The notes under the pieces are model-generated. The model was not told where the DNA came from. It made no database searches and saw nothing but the letters and a program-made list of their open reading frames with translations. A stretch of DNA of 64,000 nt from JAKFXL01 sp947085765 (GTDB lineage: Bacteria > Pseudomonadota > Gammaproteobacteria > Tenderiales > Tenderiaceae), in assembly GCA_947085765.1 (NCBI GenBank), contig CAMTXZ010000075.1, forward strand, positions 1-64,000, read 5' to 3'. Made by a program: the position numbers and the translations under genes. Positions 25,207-33,145 of this stretch are shown one piece after another. How positions within the stretch are numbered: position 1 is the stretch's first letter; every line of letters begins with the position of its first letter.

Positions 25207-25926
25207 ATGAAGTCTCGAATTTTGCTGTTGGCCTCTCTGTTGGTGTTGGCGTTGTGGAATCCGGCCTGGGCCGCCGATGAAGTGACACAGGTACGGAATG
25301 CGGTGGCCAAGATTGTGCCGGGCATGGCGCCAGACTCAATTGTGAAGAGCAGTGTGCCAGGTTTCTATGAGGTGGTTTATGGGGCGGATATCTTTTATGT
25401 CTCGGCCGATGGGCGATATCTGCTTAATGGCAGTGTAATTGACCTGAAAGATGGCAAAAATCTGTCAGAGGTAAAGCGTGGCCAGGGGCGTCTTAAGATG
25501 ATCTCTGAAATAGATCAGAAATCGATGATTGTATATAGCCCGAAGCAGGTCAAACATCGAGTGACAGTGTTTACTGATATCGATTGCCAGTATTGTCGTC
25601 GTCTACATCAGGAGATGGCAGAGTTAAATGGTATGGGCATTGAGGTGCGTTATCTGCTCTTCCCACGGGCCGGTGTAGGCTCTAAATCCTATGATAAGGC
25701 AGTGACAGCATGGTGCTCAGCCAATCAGCAACAGGCACTGACCGATTTAAAGGCTGGTAAAAACCTGCCCAATAAGACCTGTGACAACCCGCTTGATAAA
25801 CATATGGCGCTGGTCGAGAAGCTGGGCATCACGGGCACGCCGACCATGGTTCTGGAGGATGGCAGCATGATCCCGGGTTATGTGCCAGCAGCGCGTTTGC
25901 TGGCGGCGTTGGAAGGCAAAGAGTAG
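25207..25926 (+). CDS. dsbC: Thiol:disulfide interchange protein DsbC
   Basis: A 239-residue periplasmic disulfide isomerase. A signal peptide ends AWA near residue 22; residues about 24-85 form the N-terminal dimerisation domain (VVYGADIFYVSADGRYLLNG), followed by a thioredoxin domain with active site CQYC (127-130 in this numbering) and the cis-proline loop GTPTM. A second cysteine pair (Cys in AWCSA and KTCDN) matches the structural disulfide of DsbC. AAGGA lies 9 bases before the ATG at 25207; the ATG at 25198 is too close to that site. A TATAAT box at 25160-25165 may be its -10. DsbD partners are not nearby. Confidence 0.94.
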   Translation: MKSRILLLASLLVLALWNPAWAADEVTQVRNAVAKIVPGMAPDSIVKSSVPGFYEVVYGADIFYVSADGRYLLNGSVIDLKDGKNLSEVKRGQGRLKMISEIDQKSMIVYSPKQVKHRVTVFTDIDCQYCRRLHQEMAELNGMGIEVRYLLFPRAGVGSKSYDKAVTAWCSANQQQALTDLKAGKNLPNKTCDNPLDKHMALVEKLGITGTPTMVLEDGSMIPGYVPAARLLAALEGKE

Positions 25927-25973
25927 GTAGAGTGGCCGCCGCCAACGCAATGTTGGCAGGCGGCACTGTTTGG

Positions 25974-26474
25974 TCAGGCGCGGCGCCGGTAGAGGGGCAG
26001 TGGTTCGTCGGATGAAGCCTGATATTTGACGCTGATCTCATTAAAGGCGTTGAGTGCATCTTCAATCTTCTGCGTCGGATCGATCTCAAAGGCATCAAAA
26101 CCGGCGCGCGCCATGTAACCCAGTTGATCACGTAGCACATTACCGACTGCACGCAGCTCGCCGGTGTAACCATAATGTTGACGCAAGGCACTGGCCATGG
26201 AGTAGCTGCGGCCGTCCCGGAAGCTTGGGAACTGTAAGGCAATGATGGCAAAGTGTGAAAGATAGGCACTTATATCGGCCACATCATGATCACTATTCAA
26301 ACGTATTCCTAGCACTCCTGTGTGTTGCAATAACTGCTCTTTATCGGTTTGCCAGAGTGCCAGTGGCACAATGATATTGCCAGTGGGCAGTGGAGTCGCT
26401 TCGACACCTTCGACAATGTCGGGGATGTGTTGCCACTGATCTTCAACGATCTGGTGGTTCTTAATGATCTGCAT
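25974..26474 (-). CDS. DUF934 domain protein linked to sulfite/nitrite reductase
   Basis: A 166-residue soluble protein of the DUF934 family, found almost always beside siroheme sulfite reductase or cysH-type genes in proteobacteria and thought to assist assimilatory sulfur reduction; its molecular role is unknown. Family patterns seen are ALQFPSFRDGRSYSMASALRQHYGYTGELRAVGNVLRDQLGYMARAGFDAFE. The true start is MQIIKNHQ at 26474, because residues encoded upstream are the out-of-frame overlap with the reductase gene. It begins 14 bases inside the reductase gene, so the two are translationally coupled. Confidence 0.88.
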   Translation of the reverse strand: MQIIKNHQIVEDQWQHIPDIVEGVEATPLPTGNIIVPLALWQTDKEQLLQHTGVLGIRLNSDHDVADISAYLSHFAIIALQFPSFRDGRSYSMASALRQHYGYTGELRAVGNVLRDQLGYMARAGFDAFEIDPTQKIEDALNAFNEISVKYQASSDEPLPLYRRRA

Positions 26475-28182
26475 AGACACGCTCTTGAAAAGGTACGATT
26501 CCGATGCGTTGGAAAGTATCGATAAACTGCTCGCCTTCAATCCTCTGTTCGACATAGACATGGGCGATATTTTCGACGGCATCCGCTACTTCATCCTTGG
26601 AGACAGCACGTCCCAGGCGCTGGCCTAGCTCGGCAGTAGTCTCGGCGTAGCCGCCCAGTGTTAACTGGTACCACTCTTCACCCTTTTTATCGACGCCGAG
26701 AATGCCGATGTGGCCGATGGCATGGTGGGCGCAGCCGTTCATGCAGCCTGACATTTTAAGTCTGATCTCGCCGAGATCGTAGAGATAGTCAAGATTATCG
26801 AAACGGCGCTGGATCATGTCGGCAACGTCGATGGAGCTGGCATTGGCCAGTTCGCAGAAATCGAGACCAGGGCAGCAGATCATGTCATTGAGCGTGCCGA
26901 TAGTCGGTGTTGCCAAGCCATGCTGGTGCAGTGACTGCCACAGGGGATAGAGGTCACCCTGTTTGATATCACTCAATACCAGGTTCTGTTCGTAGGTGCT
27001 CCGGATCAGTCCGGCACTGTAGCGGTCAGCGAGTTCGGCCGCCAGGTCCATCTGTTTGTCGGTGATGTCGCCCGGCGCTATACCCGGCGCTTTTAGTGAG
27101 ATAAAAACACCGCGATAACCGTCTACCTTATGGTCGAAGGTGTTGTATTTGAGCCAGCGGGAAAAGTCGCTGCTGTTGTTGGCATAGCCTTCGTGGCGTT
27201 TGTCAGCCGCCGCGCTCACATCATAGGGCAGTGGGGCGAAGAATGCTTTGACACGATTGATCTCAGCCGTATCAAGGATGAGTTTATCCTTGTTATTGTT
27301 CCACTCCTTATCAACCAGTGCCCGAAACGCCTCCATGCCCATCGCGCTGACAAGAATCTTGATACGGGCTTTATACTTATTGTCACGCCGCCCTTTGAGG
27401 TTGTAGACACGCACAATGGCTTCCAGGTAGGAGAGCAGATGTTGCTTCTCAAGGAAGGGGCGAATGGTCTGGCCGATGATGGGGGTGCGGCCGAGACCAC
27501 CGCCCACACTGACTTGAAAGCCAATATCGCCGATCTCATTTTTGACCAGTCGCAGGCCAATGTCATGGACCAGAGTGGCGGCACGGTCACGGCTGGCCCC
27601 AGTGACCGCGATTTTGAATTTGCGTGGCAGATAGGCAAATTCAGGGTGCAAGGTGCTCCACTGGCGAATGATTTCGCAATAAGGCCGTGGGTCTTCCAGC
27701 TCATCGGCGGCAACGCCCGCCAGTGGGTCGGTTGTGGTATTGCGAATACAGTTGCCGCTGGTCTGGATGGCATGCATCTGCACCGAGGCCAGATCAGCAA
27801 GGATGTCGGGCACCGTTTCCAACTTAGGCCAGTTGAACTGGATGTTCTGGCGGGTAGTGAAGTGGCCGTAGCCTTTGTCATATTTGCGGGCAATGTGCGC
27901 CAGCATCCGCATCTGATCGGATGAAAAGAGGCCATAAGGGATGGCGATGCGCAGCATAGGTGCATGGGTTTGTATGTAAAGACCATTCATCAGACGCAGC
28001 GCCATAAATTCGTCGGCACCCAGCTCACCCGCCAGATAGCGCTGAGTCTGGTCGCGGAATTGGCTCACACGCTCATCAACCAGCCGTTGATCATACTGGT
28101 CGTAGATGTACATGCCAGGACGCTGGGTGCTAGTGCGGGCGGGCAGGGGCACTGCCGGGGCTATGTTCTGGATTTGACTCAT
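26461..28182 (-). CDS. Siroheme nitrite/sulfite reductase hemoprotein (CysI-like)
   Basis: A 573-residue enzyme with two ferredoxin-like half-domains (residues about 75-140 and 355-415) and the coupled siroheme-4Fe-4S site: Cys437 and Cys443 (CPGLDFC), Cys480 and Cys484 (CMNGC). Basic residues that bind siroheme and substrate (HFTTRQN at 107-113, TSGNCIRN 141-148) are present. It performs six-electron reduction of sulfite to sulfide (or nitrite to ammonia). There is no flavoprotein CysJ in the window, so it may use ferredoxin, as other DUF934-associated CysI proteins may. The upstream region is very AT-rich. Assignment to sulfite rather than nitrite leans on the DUF934 neighbour. Confidence 0.88.
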   Translation of the reverse strand: MSQIQNIAPAVPLPARTSTQRPGMYIYDQYDQRLVDERVSQFRDQTQRYLAGELGADEFMALRLMNGLYIQTHAPMLRIAIPYGLFSSDQMRMLAHIARKYDKGYGHFTTRQNIQFNWPKLETVPDILADLASVQMHAIQTSGNCIRNTTTDPLAGVAADELEDPRPYCEIIRQWSTLHPEFAYLPRKFKIAVTGASRDRAATLVHDIGLRLVKNEIGDIGFQVSVGGGLGRTPIIGQTIRPFLEKQHLLSYLEAIVRVYNLKGRRDNKYKARIKILVSAMGMEAFRALVDKEWNNNKDKLILDTAEINRVKAFFAPLPYDVSAAADKRHEGYANNSSDFSRWLKYNTFDHKVDGYRGVFISLKAPGIAPGDITDKQMDLAAELADRYSAGLIRSTYEQNLVLSDIKQGDLYPLWQSLHQHGLATPTIGTLNDMICCPGLDFCELANASSIDVADMIQRRFDNLDYLYDLGEIRLKMSGCMNGCAHHAIGHIGILGVDKKGEEWYQLTLGGYAETTAELGQRLGRAVSKDEVADAVENIAHVYVEQRIEGEQFIDTFQRIGIVPFQERVYADH

Positions 28183-28349
28183 GCTTATCCGCTTGCCTTA
28201 GTGTTTTTATATCAGGATGGTCATCGCAATCGCGTGGTAGACAACCGCCAACCGTAAGATTAGGGTATTTTTTATATAATATAAATTAAATGTTTTATAT
28301 ATTTTATATCAACTAATTCTATAAAGGAGGGTGATGCAATGAAAGAAAT

Positions 28350-28425
28350 TGGTGCCCCGGGCTGGACTCTAACCTGCGACCTATCCCTTAGGAGGGGATT
28401 GCTCTATACACTGAGCTACCGGGGC
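28350..28425 (-). tRNA. tRNA-Arg(CCU), with altered elbow
   Basis: A 76-base gene on the minus strand with acceptor GCCCCGG/CCGGGGC, discriminator A, encoded CCA and anticodon CCT in CTCCTAA, reading AGG. The D-loop has GT where G18-G19 is expected, and the T-loop is TTAGAGT, not TTCGAGT. The universal G19-C56 tertiary pair is thus replaced by U19-A56. The T-stem also carries an A-A mismatch at the middle pair (GCAGG against CCAGC). The rest folds normally. It may be functional or an early pseudogene. Confidence 0.88.
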
Positions 28426-28492
28426 TTTGCTTTAGACTGCTGTGCCTGCGAAGCAGGGGGCGCCAGTATATCAAGTTGAATCAGAAAGGAAA

Positions 28493-29200
28493 TCAACTGT
28501 TGCGCTTTTGCTGGGCGGCGCGTTGCAGTAACATCACGCAGCGTTCAATTTGCCTCTCCTGAATATTGCTGATGCCTATAAACTCACCACCGATGAAGGC
28601 CGCTTTGTGGCTCTCATGCCGCCCTTTAACTGCGCGGACTCTAATATCGCAGGTGAACTGTTGTTTGTTCTCGGGTGGGAGAGAGAATGAGCAGTTCATT
28701 AATTGGTCTGGCTCGATGTTTTTAGGTAGATCTTTATTAAATTGGATACGAACGCCGCCAAGGGAGAGGTCCGCAATATTACCTTTCAATATCAGACGAT
28801 CCGCTGTGGTTAGCGTGACAGGCATCGAAATGGTGGCGCTCAATGGGATCCTGATGTTTTCCCGGCGTTGGAAATAGTTCAATGAATCAGGGATCGCCAA
28901 TTGGTAATAGGCAATGCCATCCTCTTCTCCAAATGTGGTTACGGTGGAGCTGAAGTCGAGTGTGACGCCATCAAGCATGGCGCTTACTCGGATCGTGGGC
29001 GTTAGTTTGAGTAGGTCATGCCCCTGTCTGGGGTGGAGTTCATCAAGTAGTAGATACCCATTGTGTTCGCTGGAGAGCTTTATAATGGCTGTGGTGAATC
29101 TCTGGGCATGGTCTGCTATCTGGATCGTGATTAATGCGCGTCGTTCCAGGAGTCGGTTGAGAAAAACGGTGATTCGCGCTGTGTCTGATAATGTCTCCAT
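28493..29200 (-). CDS. PilZ-domain flagellar brake protein (YcgR-like)
   Basis: A 235-residue protein with a YcgR N-terminal domain (about 1-110) and a C-terminal PilZ domain (about 112-230). The cyclic-di-GMP-binding signature is intact: QRRENIRIPL supplies the RxxxR motif and DLSLGGV the D/NxSxxG motif. YcgR proteins bind the flagellar stator or switch when c-di-GMP rises and slow the motor. It follows flgN on the same strand (83-base gap), so it may be read from the flgA-flgM-flgN transcript or from its own promoter. Confidence 0.88.
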   Translation of the reverse strand: METLSDTARITVFLNRLLERRALITIQIADHAQRFTTAIIKLSSEHNGYLLLDELHPRQGHDLLKLTPTIRVSAMLDGVTLDFSSTVTTFGEEDGIAYYQLAIPDSLNYFQRRENIRIPLSATISMPVTLTTADRLILKGNIADLSLGGVRIQFNKDLPKNIEPDQLMNCSFSLPPENKQQFTCDIRVRAVKGRHESHKAAFIGGEFIGISNIQERQIERCVMLLQRAAQQKRNS

Positions 29201-29283
29201 GGGGTTACGTTTGGCTGTCGTTAATGATGCTCAAATTATAATCGTTGATATTGTTAACAATCAGCATTCCTGTCTGCTCCTTT

Positions 29284-29793
29284 CTAAGCCTTAATCACTG
29301 GTTTTGATTGTGAGCTTACTACTGCTTGCCCACCCGCACTATATATAAGACTGTCTGGTGCACTCTGGCCGCGTAAAATTGCCAGTGCTGTTTCAGTGGT
29401 ATGTTTGTTGGCAGCGATGATGTTGCCGTTGACCATATTTAATCGTTGACATCCCTCAAGCAATATTTTCAATTGTTGCTGTTTCTTTTGCAGTTGTGCG
29501 GCACTGGCGAGTGCCAGATTGCTGACAAACTCCTTCATGCCTTCAGATGAATATCTGAAGCCATTTTCCTCTAATAATTGACGTTGTTTTTGGCTAAGCT
29601 CTTCTAGGGCCGCACTCTGGTCGTTTTTTTTCTGATTTAGTTTTTGTATGTCGTCATAGCTCCTCTTCACCAAACTATCACTTTCGTTTTTTAAGATCTG
29701 TTCCAGCAGCTCAGCGCCCTGAATTTGCTGGTGCAGTAGATTGTTGATTTGTTGTGCGATACGAAGAGTTGTTGTGGTTTCATGTTCTGGCAT
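29284..29793 (-). CDS. flgN: Flagellar export chaperone FlgN
   Basis: A 169-residue, mainly helical cytosolic chaperone that binds the hook-filament junction proteins FlgK and FlgL before export. Long coiled-coil stretches (about 28-75, 96-115) and the C-terminal GNIIAANKHTTETALAILRG segment match FlgN, whose closing residues bind client C-termini. It overlaps flgM by 14 bases, the standard flgM-flgN pairing. Sequence conservation in FlgN is low, so position next to flgM is the strongest support. Confidence 0.9.
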   Translation of the reverse strand: MPEHETTTTLRIAQQINNLLHQQIQGAELLEQILKNESDSLVKRSYDDIQKLNQKKNDQSAALEELSQKQRQLLEENGFRYSSEGMKEFVSNLALASAAQLQKKQQQLKILLEGCQRLNMVNGNIIAANKHTTETALAILRGQSAPDSLIYSAGGQAVVSSQSKPVIKA

Positions 29794-30106
29794 TGTTTAA
29801 ATCCTTCTCAAAATCAATCATTCTGGTTGCCAGATCAAAGGATGTTATCTGTGGTCCGCCTTCATTAACGATCTCTTGCAGTTGTGTAACCCGTTGATTA
29901 TTGACTACAGGCTGAGCCGTAATCACCCGCTCGAGATGCTGCATGCGTGCTGCCGTATCAGTAAGTGTGACGGCGTCGTTCTGGCCGGTTTTTGCTGTTG
30001 GCTGCAGGGAAGCGGCAATGTTGATAGCTTGTGGCGTTTCTGGTCTTCCCCGTTCTTTTGGGGATTGTGTCAAACTGGCGACTAAACCAGAATTGTCAAT
30101 TTTCAT
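29780..30106 (-). CDS. flgM: Anti-sigma-28 factor FlgM
   Basis: A 108-residue protein that binds FliA (sigma-28) and is exported when the hook is complete, releasing late flagellar genes. The start MKIDNSG is the family N-terminus (export signal); the C-terminal half, with DAARMQHLERVI and the RMIDFEKDL helix, is the sigma-binding part. The ATG at 30106 has AGGAG 9 bases upstream; two earlier ATGs lie between the ribosome site and this start. A sigma-28 promoter sits just upstream, giving the usual feedback loop. Confidence 0.93.
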   Translation of the reverse strand: MKIDNSGLVASLTQSPKERGRPETPQAINIAASLQPTAKTGQNDAVTLTDTAARMQHLERVITAQPVVNNQRVTQLQEIVNEGGPQITSFDLATRMIDFEKDLNNART

Positions 30107-30139
30107 TCTCATCATCTCCTACGATATTGAGTCATCTAA

Positions 30140-30166
30140 ATATCGGTCAACGTTAGTGACACTTGA
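30140..30166 (-). promoter_or_regulatory. Sigma-28 promoter of flgM
   Basis: On the minus strand TCAA (30166-30163), a 15-base spacer, then ACCGATAT (30147-30140), a good FliA-type match to TAAA-N15-GCCGATAA. The expected start lies about 25 bases before the flgM ATG. Confidence 0.75.
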
Positions 30167-30214
30167 AGTGTTTTCCGTGGTTTATAGGGCACTGTTGTCG
30201 GTTCGAGGTGTGCA

Positions 30215-30922
30215 TCACATTTGTACCTCAACAATTCCTGGTCTCAATGCCACTGCCTCGATTACCCGTTTTGATGAGAGATTTTCAACCTTAACTAATC
30301 CCCCTTCAATCGCATCATCCAACGCCTTGCCGGGCATCTTTACCGTGATGTTGTTATTGCGGGCAATAATGGTGACCCTGTTGCCGCGCTGGATGATCTT
30401 GTTTTGTTCGAGGTCTTTAGGGCTGATGGTCGCCCCTTTGGCGAGTGAACGTTTAGGTCTGCGTCCTACTATCTCCTCGACGTTTTCATAATAGCCATTG
30501 CGAAGCTGGTTGGTTTCCCGTTTTTCGTACTGTATATCTGACAACTGAATAACAGCCCCAGTGACGAGTGGTCGGGCGGCGATAAAAACGTTGGAAAATG
30601 TAGATATTTTTACCGGCACATGAACGCTCCAGGGCTTTTCGCTCTGACATTTTACTGTTACGGTAATATTGGCGCTGTTGCGGTGCTGGCCCAGTTGCTC
30701 GGTACTGAGTGGACGGTTGCAGAGTGGTAAATGGAGGCGCGCATCAAGATAACCAACGTCGATAACGCTGTTTTTTTCGACCGTTGCTATCTGTTTTGTA
30801 GCAAATTCTTTGGCGCTTTTGCGGATATCATCCAGCGGATGGAAGTCGCCCGCTACTGCGCCTGCCACATATAACATTGTGGTTACAAAAATGACTATTA
30901 ATCTATTCATACACTCTTTCAT
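30215..30922 (-). CDS. flgA: Flagellar P-ring assembly chaperone FlgA
   Basis: A 235-residue periplasmic protein that helps FlgI polymerise into the P-ring. A signal peptide covers about the first 25 residues (cut near AVAG). The C-terminal SAF-like half contains RPLVTGAVIQLSDI, RRPKRSLAKGATISPKDLEQNKIIQRGNRVTII and NNNITVKMPGKALDD, all characteristic. The ATG at 30922 is preceded by AGGA; an alternative ATG four codons later would also leave a signal peptide. It is divergent from cheV and is followed by flgM after 108 bases. Confidence 0.93.
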   Translation of the reverse strand: MKECMNRLIVIFVTTMLYVAGAVAGDFHPLDDIRKSAKEFATKQIATVEKNSVIDVGYLDARLHLPLCNRPLSTEQLGQHRNSANITVTVKCQSEKPWSVHVPVKISTFSNVFIAARPLVTGAVIQLSDIQYEKRETNQLRNGYYENVEEIVGRRPKRSLAKGATISPKDLEQNKIIQRGNRVTIIARNNNITVKMPGKALDDAIEGGLVKVENLSSKRVIEAVALRPGIVEVQM

Positions 30923-30956
30923 GGCTGGTCCTGTCATCTGGTAGCACCAAATACAA

Positions 30957-30972
30957 TGCAAAAACCACGCCC
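30957..30972 (-). promoter_or_regulatory. Sigma-54 promoter candidate of flgA
   Basis: Minus strand GGGCGTGGTTTTTGCA has GG and GC at the exact -24/-12 spacing seen at flgB and flgF, with two mismatches in the -24 element. It is 36 bases before the flgA start. A TTTTGCCGCTT element lies 62 bases upstream of its -24, as at flgB and flgF, which raises confidence. Confidence 0.6.
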
Positions 30973-30983
30973 ATTGTGTTGTC

Positions 30984-31010
30984 TCAAGAAGTTTTGTTCA
31001 GGGTCGATAG
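30984..31010 (+). promoter_or_regulatory. Sigma-28 promoter candidate of cheV
   Basis: TCAA (30984-30987), a 15-base spacer, then GTCGATAG (31003-31010), close to the FliA consensus and to the fliC promoter in this window. It is 46 bases before the cheV ATG. Confidence 0.65.
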
Positions 31011-31055
31011 AATCAGTATCAAAATCCTGAGTAAGCGGCAAAAGGGGCTTAATTA

Positions 31056-31997
31056 ATGGCCAATGTCATGGATACGGTAAATCAGCGAACCCAGCTGGCA
31101 GGTCATAACCGATTGGAATTGTTGACATTTAAGCTGTCAGGAAGACAGCGTTTTGGCATCAATGTGTTTAAGATTCAAGAGATTGTTCAGTGTCCGCGTT
31201 TGAACCACATTCCACACGCGCACGCAGTAGTGCGAGGTGTTGCCACAATGCGGGGCAATACCATTCCGGTGATTGATTTGAATATGGCGATCGGCCGCGC
31301 TGCGATGGTGGATATTACTGGGTGCTACATGATTGTGACGGAATATAATCGTTCCGTTCAGGGGTTTTTGGTGGGTAGCGTCGAGCGTATCGTCAATCTT
31401 ACCTGGTCAGATATTATGCCGCCTCCTAAAGGGTCGGGAAAAAATAGCTACCTTACTGCCGTTACCAAAATTGATGATGATTTGGTCTCTATCATTGATG
31501 TTGAGAGGGTATTGGCTGAAGTATCGTGCTTGCCAACGGAGGTTTCTAAGAGTATCACCGAAAACCTGGAAGATGCGATTCGTCAGCAGCATGTCTTGGT
31601 GGTTGATGATTCGAGTGTGGCACGTAACCAGATAAAACGTACCTTGGAACAGCTGGGTATCGAAAATACTTTGGCAAATAATGGTCGTGAAGCATTAAAT
31701 TTATTGAAGTCATGGGCCAAAACCAAAGACCCTAAGCTGGAACACCTGGCTATGATAGTGTCGGACGTGGAGATGCCAGATATGGATGGCTATACTCTGA
31801 CTACTGAGATCCGTCGTGACCCAGATTTACAAGGTTTATTTGTCCTGTTGCATACATCGTTGAGTGGAACATTTAACAATGCCATGGTGGAGAGTGTCGG
31901 GGCGAACAAGTTTGTACCAAAATTTAAACCTGATGATCTGGCAAAAGTGGTGCTTGAACAGGTGAGGGCATTTGCCAGCTCAAAGTGCAGTGAATGA
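31056..31997 (+). CDS. cheV: Chemotaxis coupling protein CheV
   Basis: A 313-residue hybrid of a CheW-like coupling domain (about 18-160) and a CheY-like receiver (about 178-308). The receiver has the acidic pocket VVDDSS (182-187), phospho-acceptor Asp237 in MIVSDVEMPDMDG, and Thr and Lys positions in LHTSLSG and KFVPKF. It couples receptors to CheA and, when phosphorylated, is thought to adapt signalling. AAGGGG precedes the ATG. The gene pairs with cheR 31 bases downstream, and both lie between flgA and flgB, the arrangement known from Pseudomonas and Vibrio. Confidence 0.93.
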   Translation: MANVMDTVNQRTQLAGHNRLELLTFKLSGRQRFGINVFKIQEIVQCPRLNHIPHAHAVVRGVATMRGNTIPVIDLNMAIGRAAMVDITGCYMIVTEYNRSVQGFLVGSVERIVNLTWSDIMPPPKGSGKNSYLTAVTKIDDDLVSIIDVERVLAEVSCLPTEVSKSITENLEDAIRQQHVLVVDDSSVARNQIKRTLEQLGIENTLANNGREALNLLKSWAKTKDPKLEHLAMIVSDVEMPDMDGYTLTTEIRRDPDLQGLFVLLHTSLSGTFNNAMVESVGANKFVPKFKPDDLAKVVLEQVRAFASSKCSE

Positions 31998-32028
31998 TAA
32001 CTAACACTAGAAGGATCTAGGGGCGCAA

Positions 32029-32916
32029 GTGGTAAATCACTCAATATCGAGTCGGGACTATGAATCTTTTCGCACCTTTCTTGAAGAGGCGTGTGGAATA
32101 GTATTAGGTGAAAATAAACATTATCTGGTTGCCAGTCGCTTAAATCGTCTACTCAAAGAGCTTGATTTGACGTCAGTTGGGGATCTGATTGAGTCCATGC
32201 ACTCACGCCCCCATTCAGGTATCCGCGAACGGATTATTGACGCGATGACCACTAATGAAACATTCTGGTTTCGTGATAACCATCCCTATGTACTTTTGAA
32301 GGATCTGATGTTTCCTGAGATAGCTAAAAAGCGCCAGAATCAGGTGCGCATCTGGTCGGCTGCCTGCTCATCCGGTCAAGAACCCTATTCTATTAGTATG
32401 ATTGTTCAAGAGTATATTCAGTCCAGGCCAGGCAGTTCAATCAGCAGTGTTGAGATTGTTGGTACTGACATCTCGCCAACAATGTTGGCGCATTGCAAGG
32501 CTGCAAAATATGATGCCTTGGCCCTGTCCCGAGGATTGTCGCCAGAACGTAAGAAGAGGTTTTTTAAGAGTCTGGGTGATTGCTGGGAAGTTAATGAGGA
32601 GGTGCGAAAAAGTGTTCGTTTCATCGAAATAAACCTGATGAATAATTACACTTCGCTTGGAAAATTCGACATTATTTTTTGCAGAAATGTGATGATCTAT
32701 TTCTCTAGTGAACTAAAAAAAGATATTCTTCGTCGAATTTCACAGGCCCTGGTTCCGGGGGGGTACCTTATTTTAGGGTCTACGGAAACATTGGCAAGTT
32801 ATTCGGATGATTTTGAATTGGTTCGTTATGAGAGTGGCATGGCTTATCAATTGAAAACCAGTTCTCAATTGAGCGCGATACAACCTTCCTGGGTCTCCTC
32901 TCTACCAAAAGCTTAA
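32029..32916 (+). CDS. cheR: Chemotaxis protein methyltransferase CheR
   Basis: A 295-residue enzyme that uses S-adenosylmethionine to methylate glutamates of chemoreceptors. The helical N-terminal domain (1-75) precedes the catalytic domain: TTNETFWFRD (74-83), the SAM loop AACSSGQEPYS (111-121), GTDISP and the FDIIFCRNVMIYF segment. It starts with GTG, preceded by AGGGG at a short distance; no ATG keeps the N-terminal domain. A palindromic hairpin follows that may also be a regulatory site for flgB. Confidence 0.94.
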   Translation: MVNHSISSRDYESFRTFLEEACGIVLGENKHYLVASRLNRLLKELDLTSVGDLIESMHSRPHSGIRERIIDAMTTNETFWFRDNHPYVLLKDLMFPEIAKKRQNQVRIWSAACSSGQEPYSISMIVQEYIQSRPGSSISSVEIVGTDISPTMLAHCKAAKYDALALSRGLSPERKKRFFKSLGDCWEVNEEVRKSVRFIEINLMNNYTSLGKFDIIFCRNVMIYFSSELKKDILRRISQALVPGGYLILGSTETLASYSDDFELVRYESGMAYQLKTSSQLSAIQPSWVSSLPKA

Positions 32917-32993
32917 CTATCCCTTCTTGTTTCAACAATATCGCATCCGCGAATTGTTTCATGACCCCCCGTTTTTTTGGCATCTGCTGGCCA

Positions 32994-33025
32994 TTGCCGC
33001 TGAGGTCGGCATATTTTTGCCGCTT
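32994..33025 (+). promoter_or_regulatory. Enhancer-like element upstream of the flgB sigma-54 promoter
   Basis: A TGCCG...CGGCA palindrome (32995-33011) followed by TATTTTTGCCGCTT. The same layout occurs upstream of flgF (36003-36032). The CCGCTT half-site ends 60 bases before the -24 of the promoter. It suits a binding site of a FleQ/FleR (FlrA/FlrC)-type activator; the hairpin and T-run could also end cheR transcripts. Confidence 0.55.
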
Positions 33026-33083
33026 GCGCCACTCGATACCACCTGATCGTGTAATTTTCCAGATAAAACTGGCCTGTTTTATT

Positions 33084-33099
33084 TGGCATTAGCCTTGCA
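33084..33099 (+). promoter_or_regulatory. Sigma-54 promoter of the flgBCDE operon
   Basis: TGGCATTAGCCTTGCA matches the consensus TGGCACG-N4-TTGCW at both the -24 (GG 33085-33086) and -12 (GC 33097-33098) elements. It lies 48 bases before the flgB ATG. Confidence 0.88.
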
Positions 33100-33145
33100 A
33101 GTATTGTTTAAACACTTAATTCGTGTACAGACACAAGGTGATGGA

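Noticed and set aside
27130..27924. 264-codon open frame antisense to the sulfite reductase gene
   Set aside because: It has no ribosome site and no recognisable family, and it follows from the codon bias of the real gene on the other strand.
29943..30491. 182-codon plus-strand frame across flgM and flgA
   Set aside because: Both minus-strand genes are secure; the frame spans two genes and an intergenic promoter.
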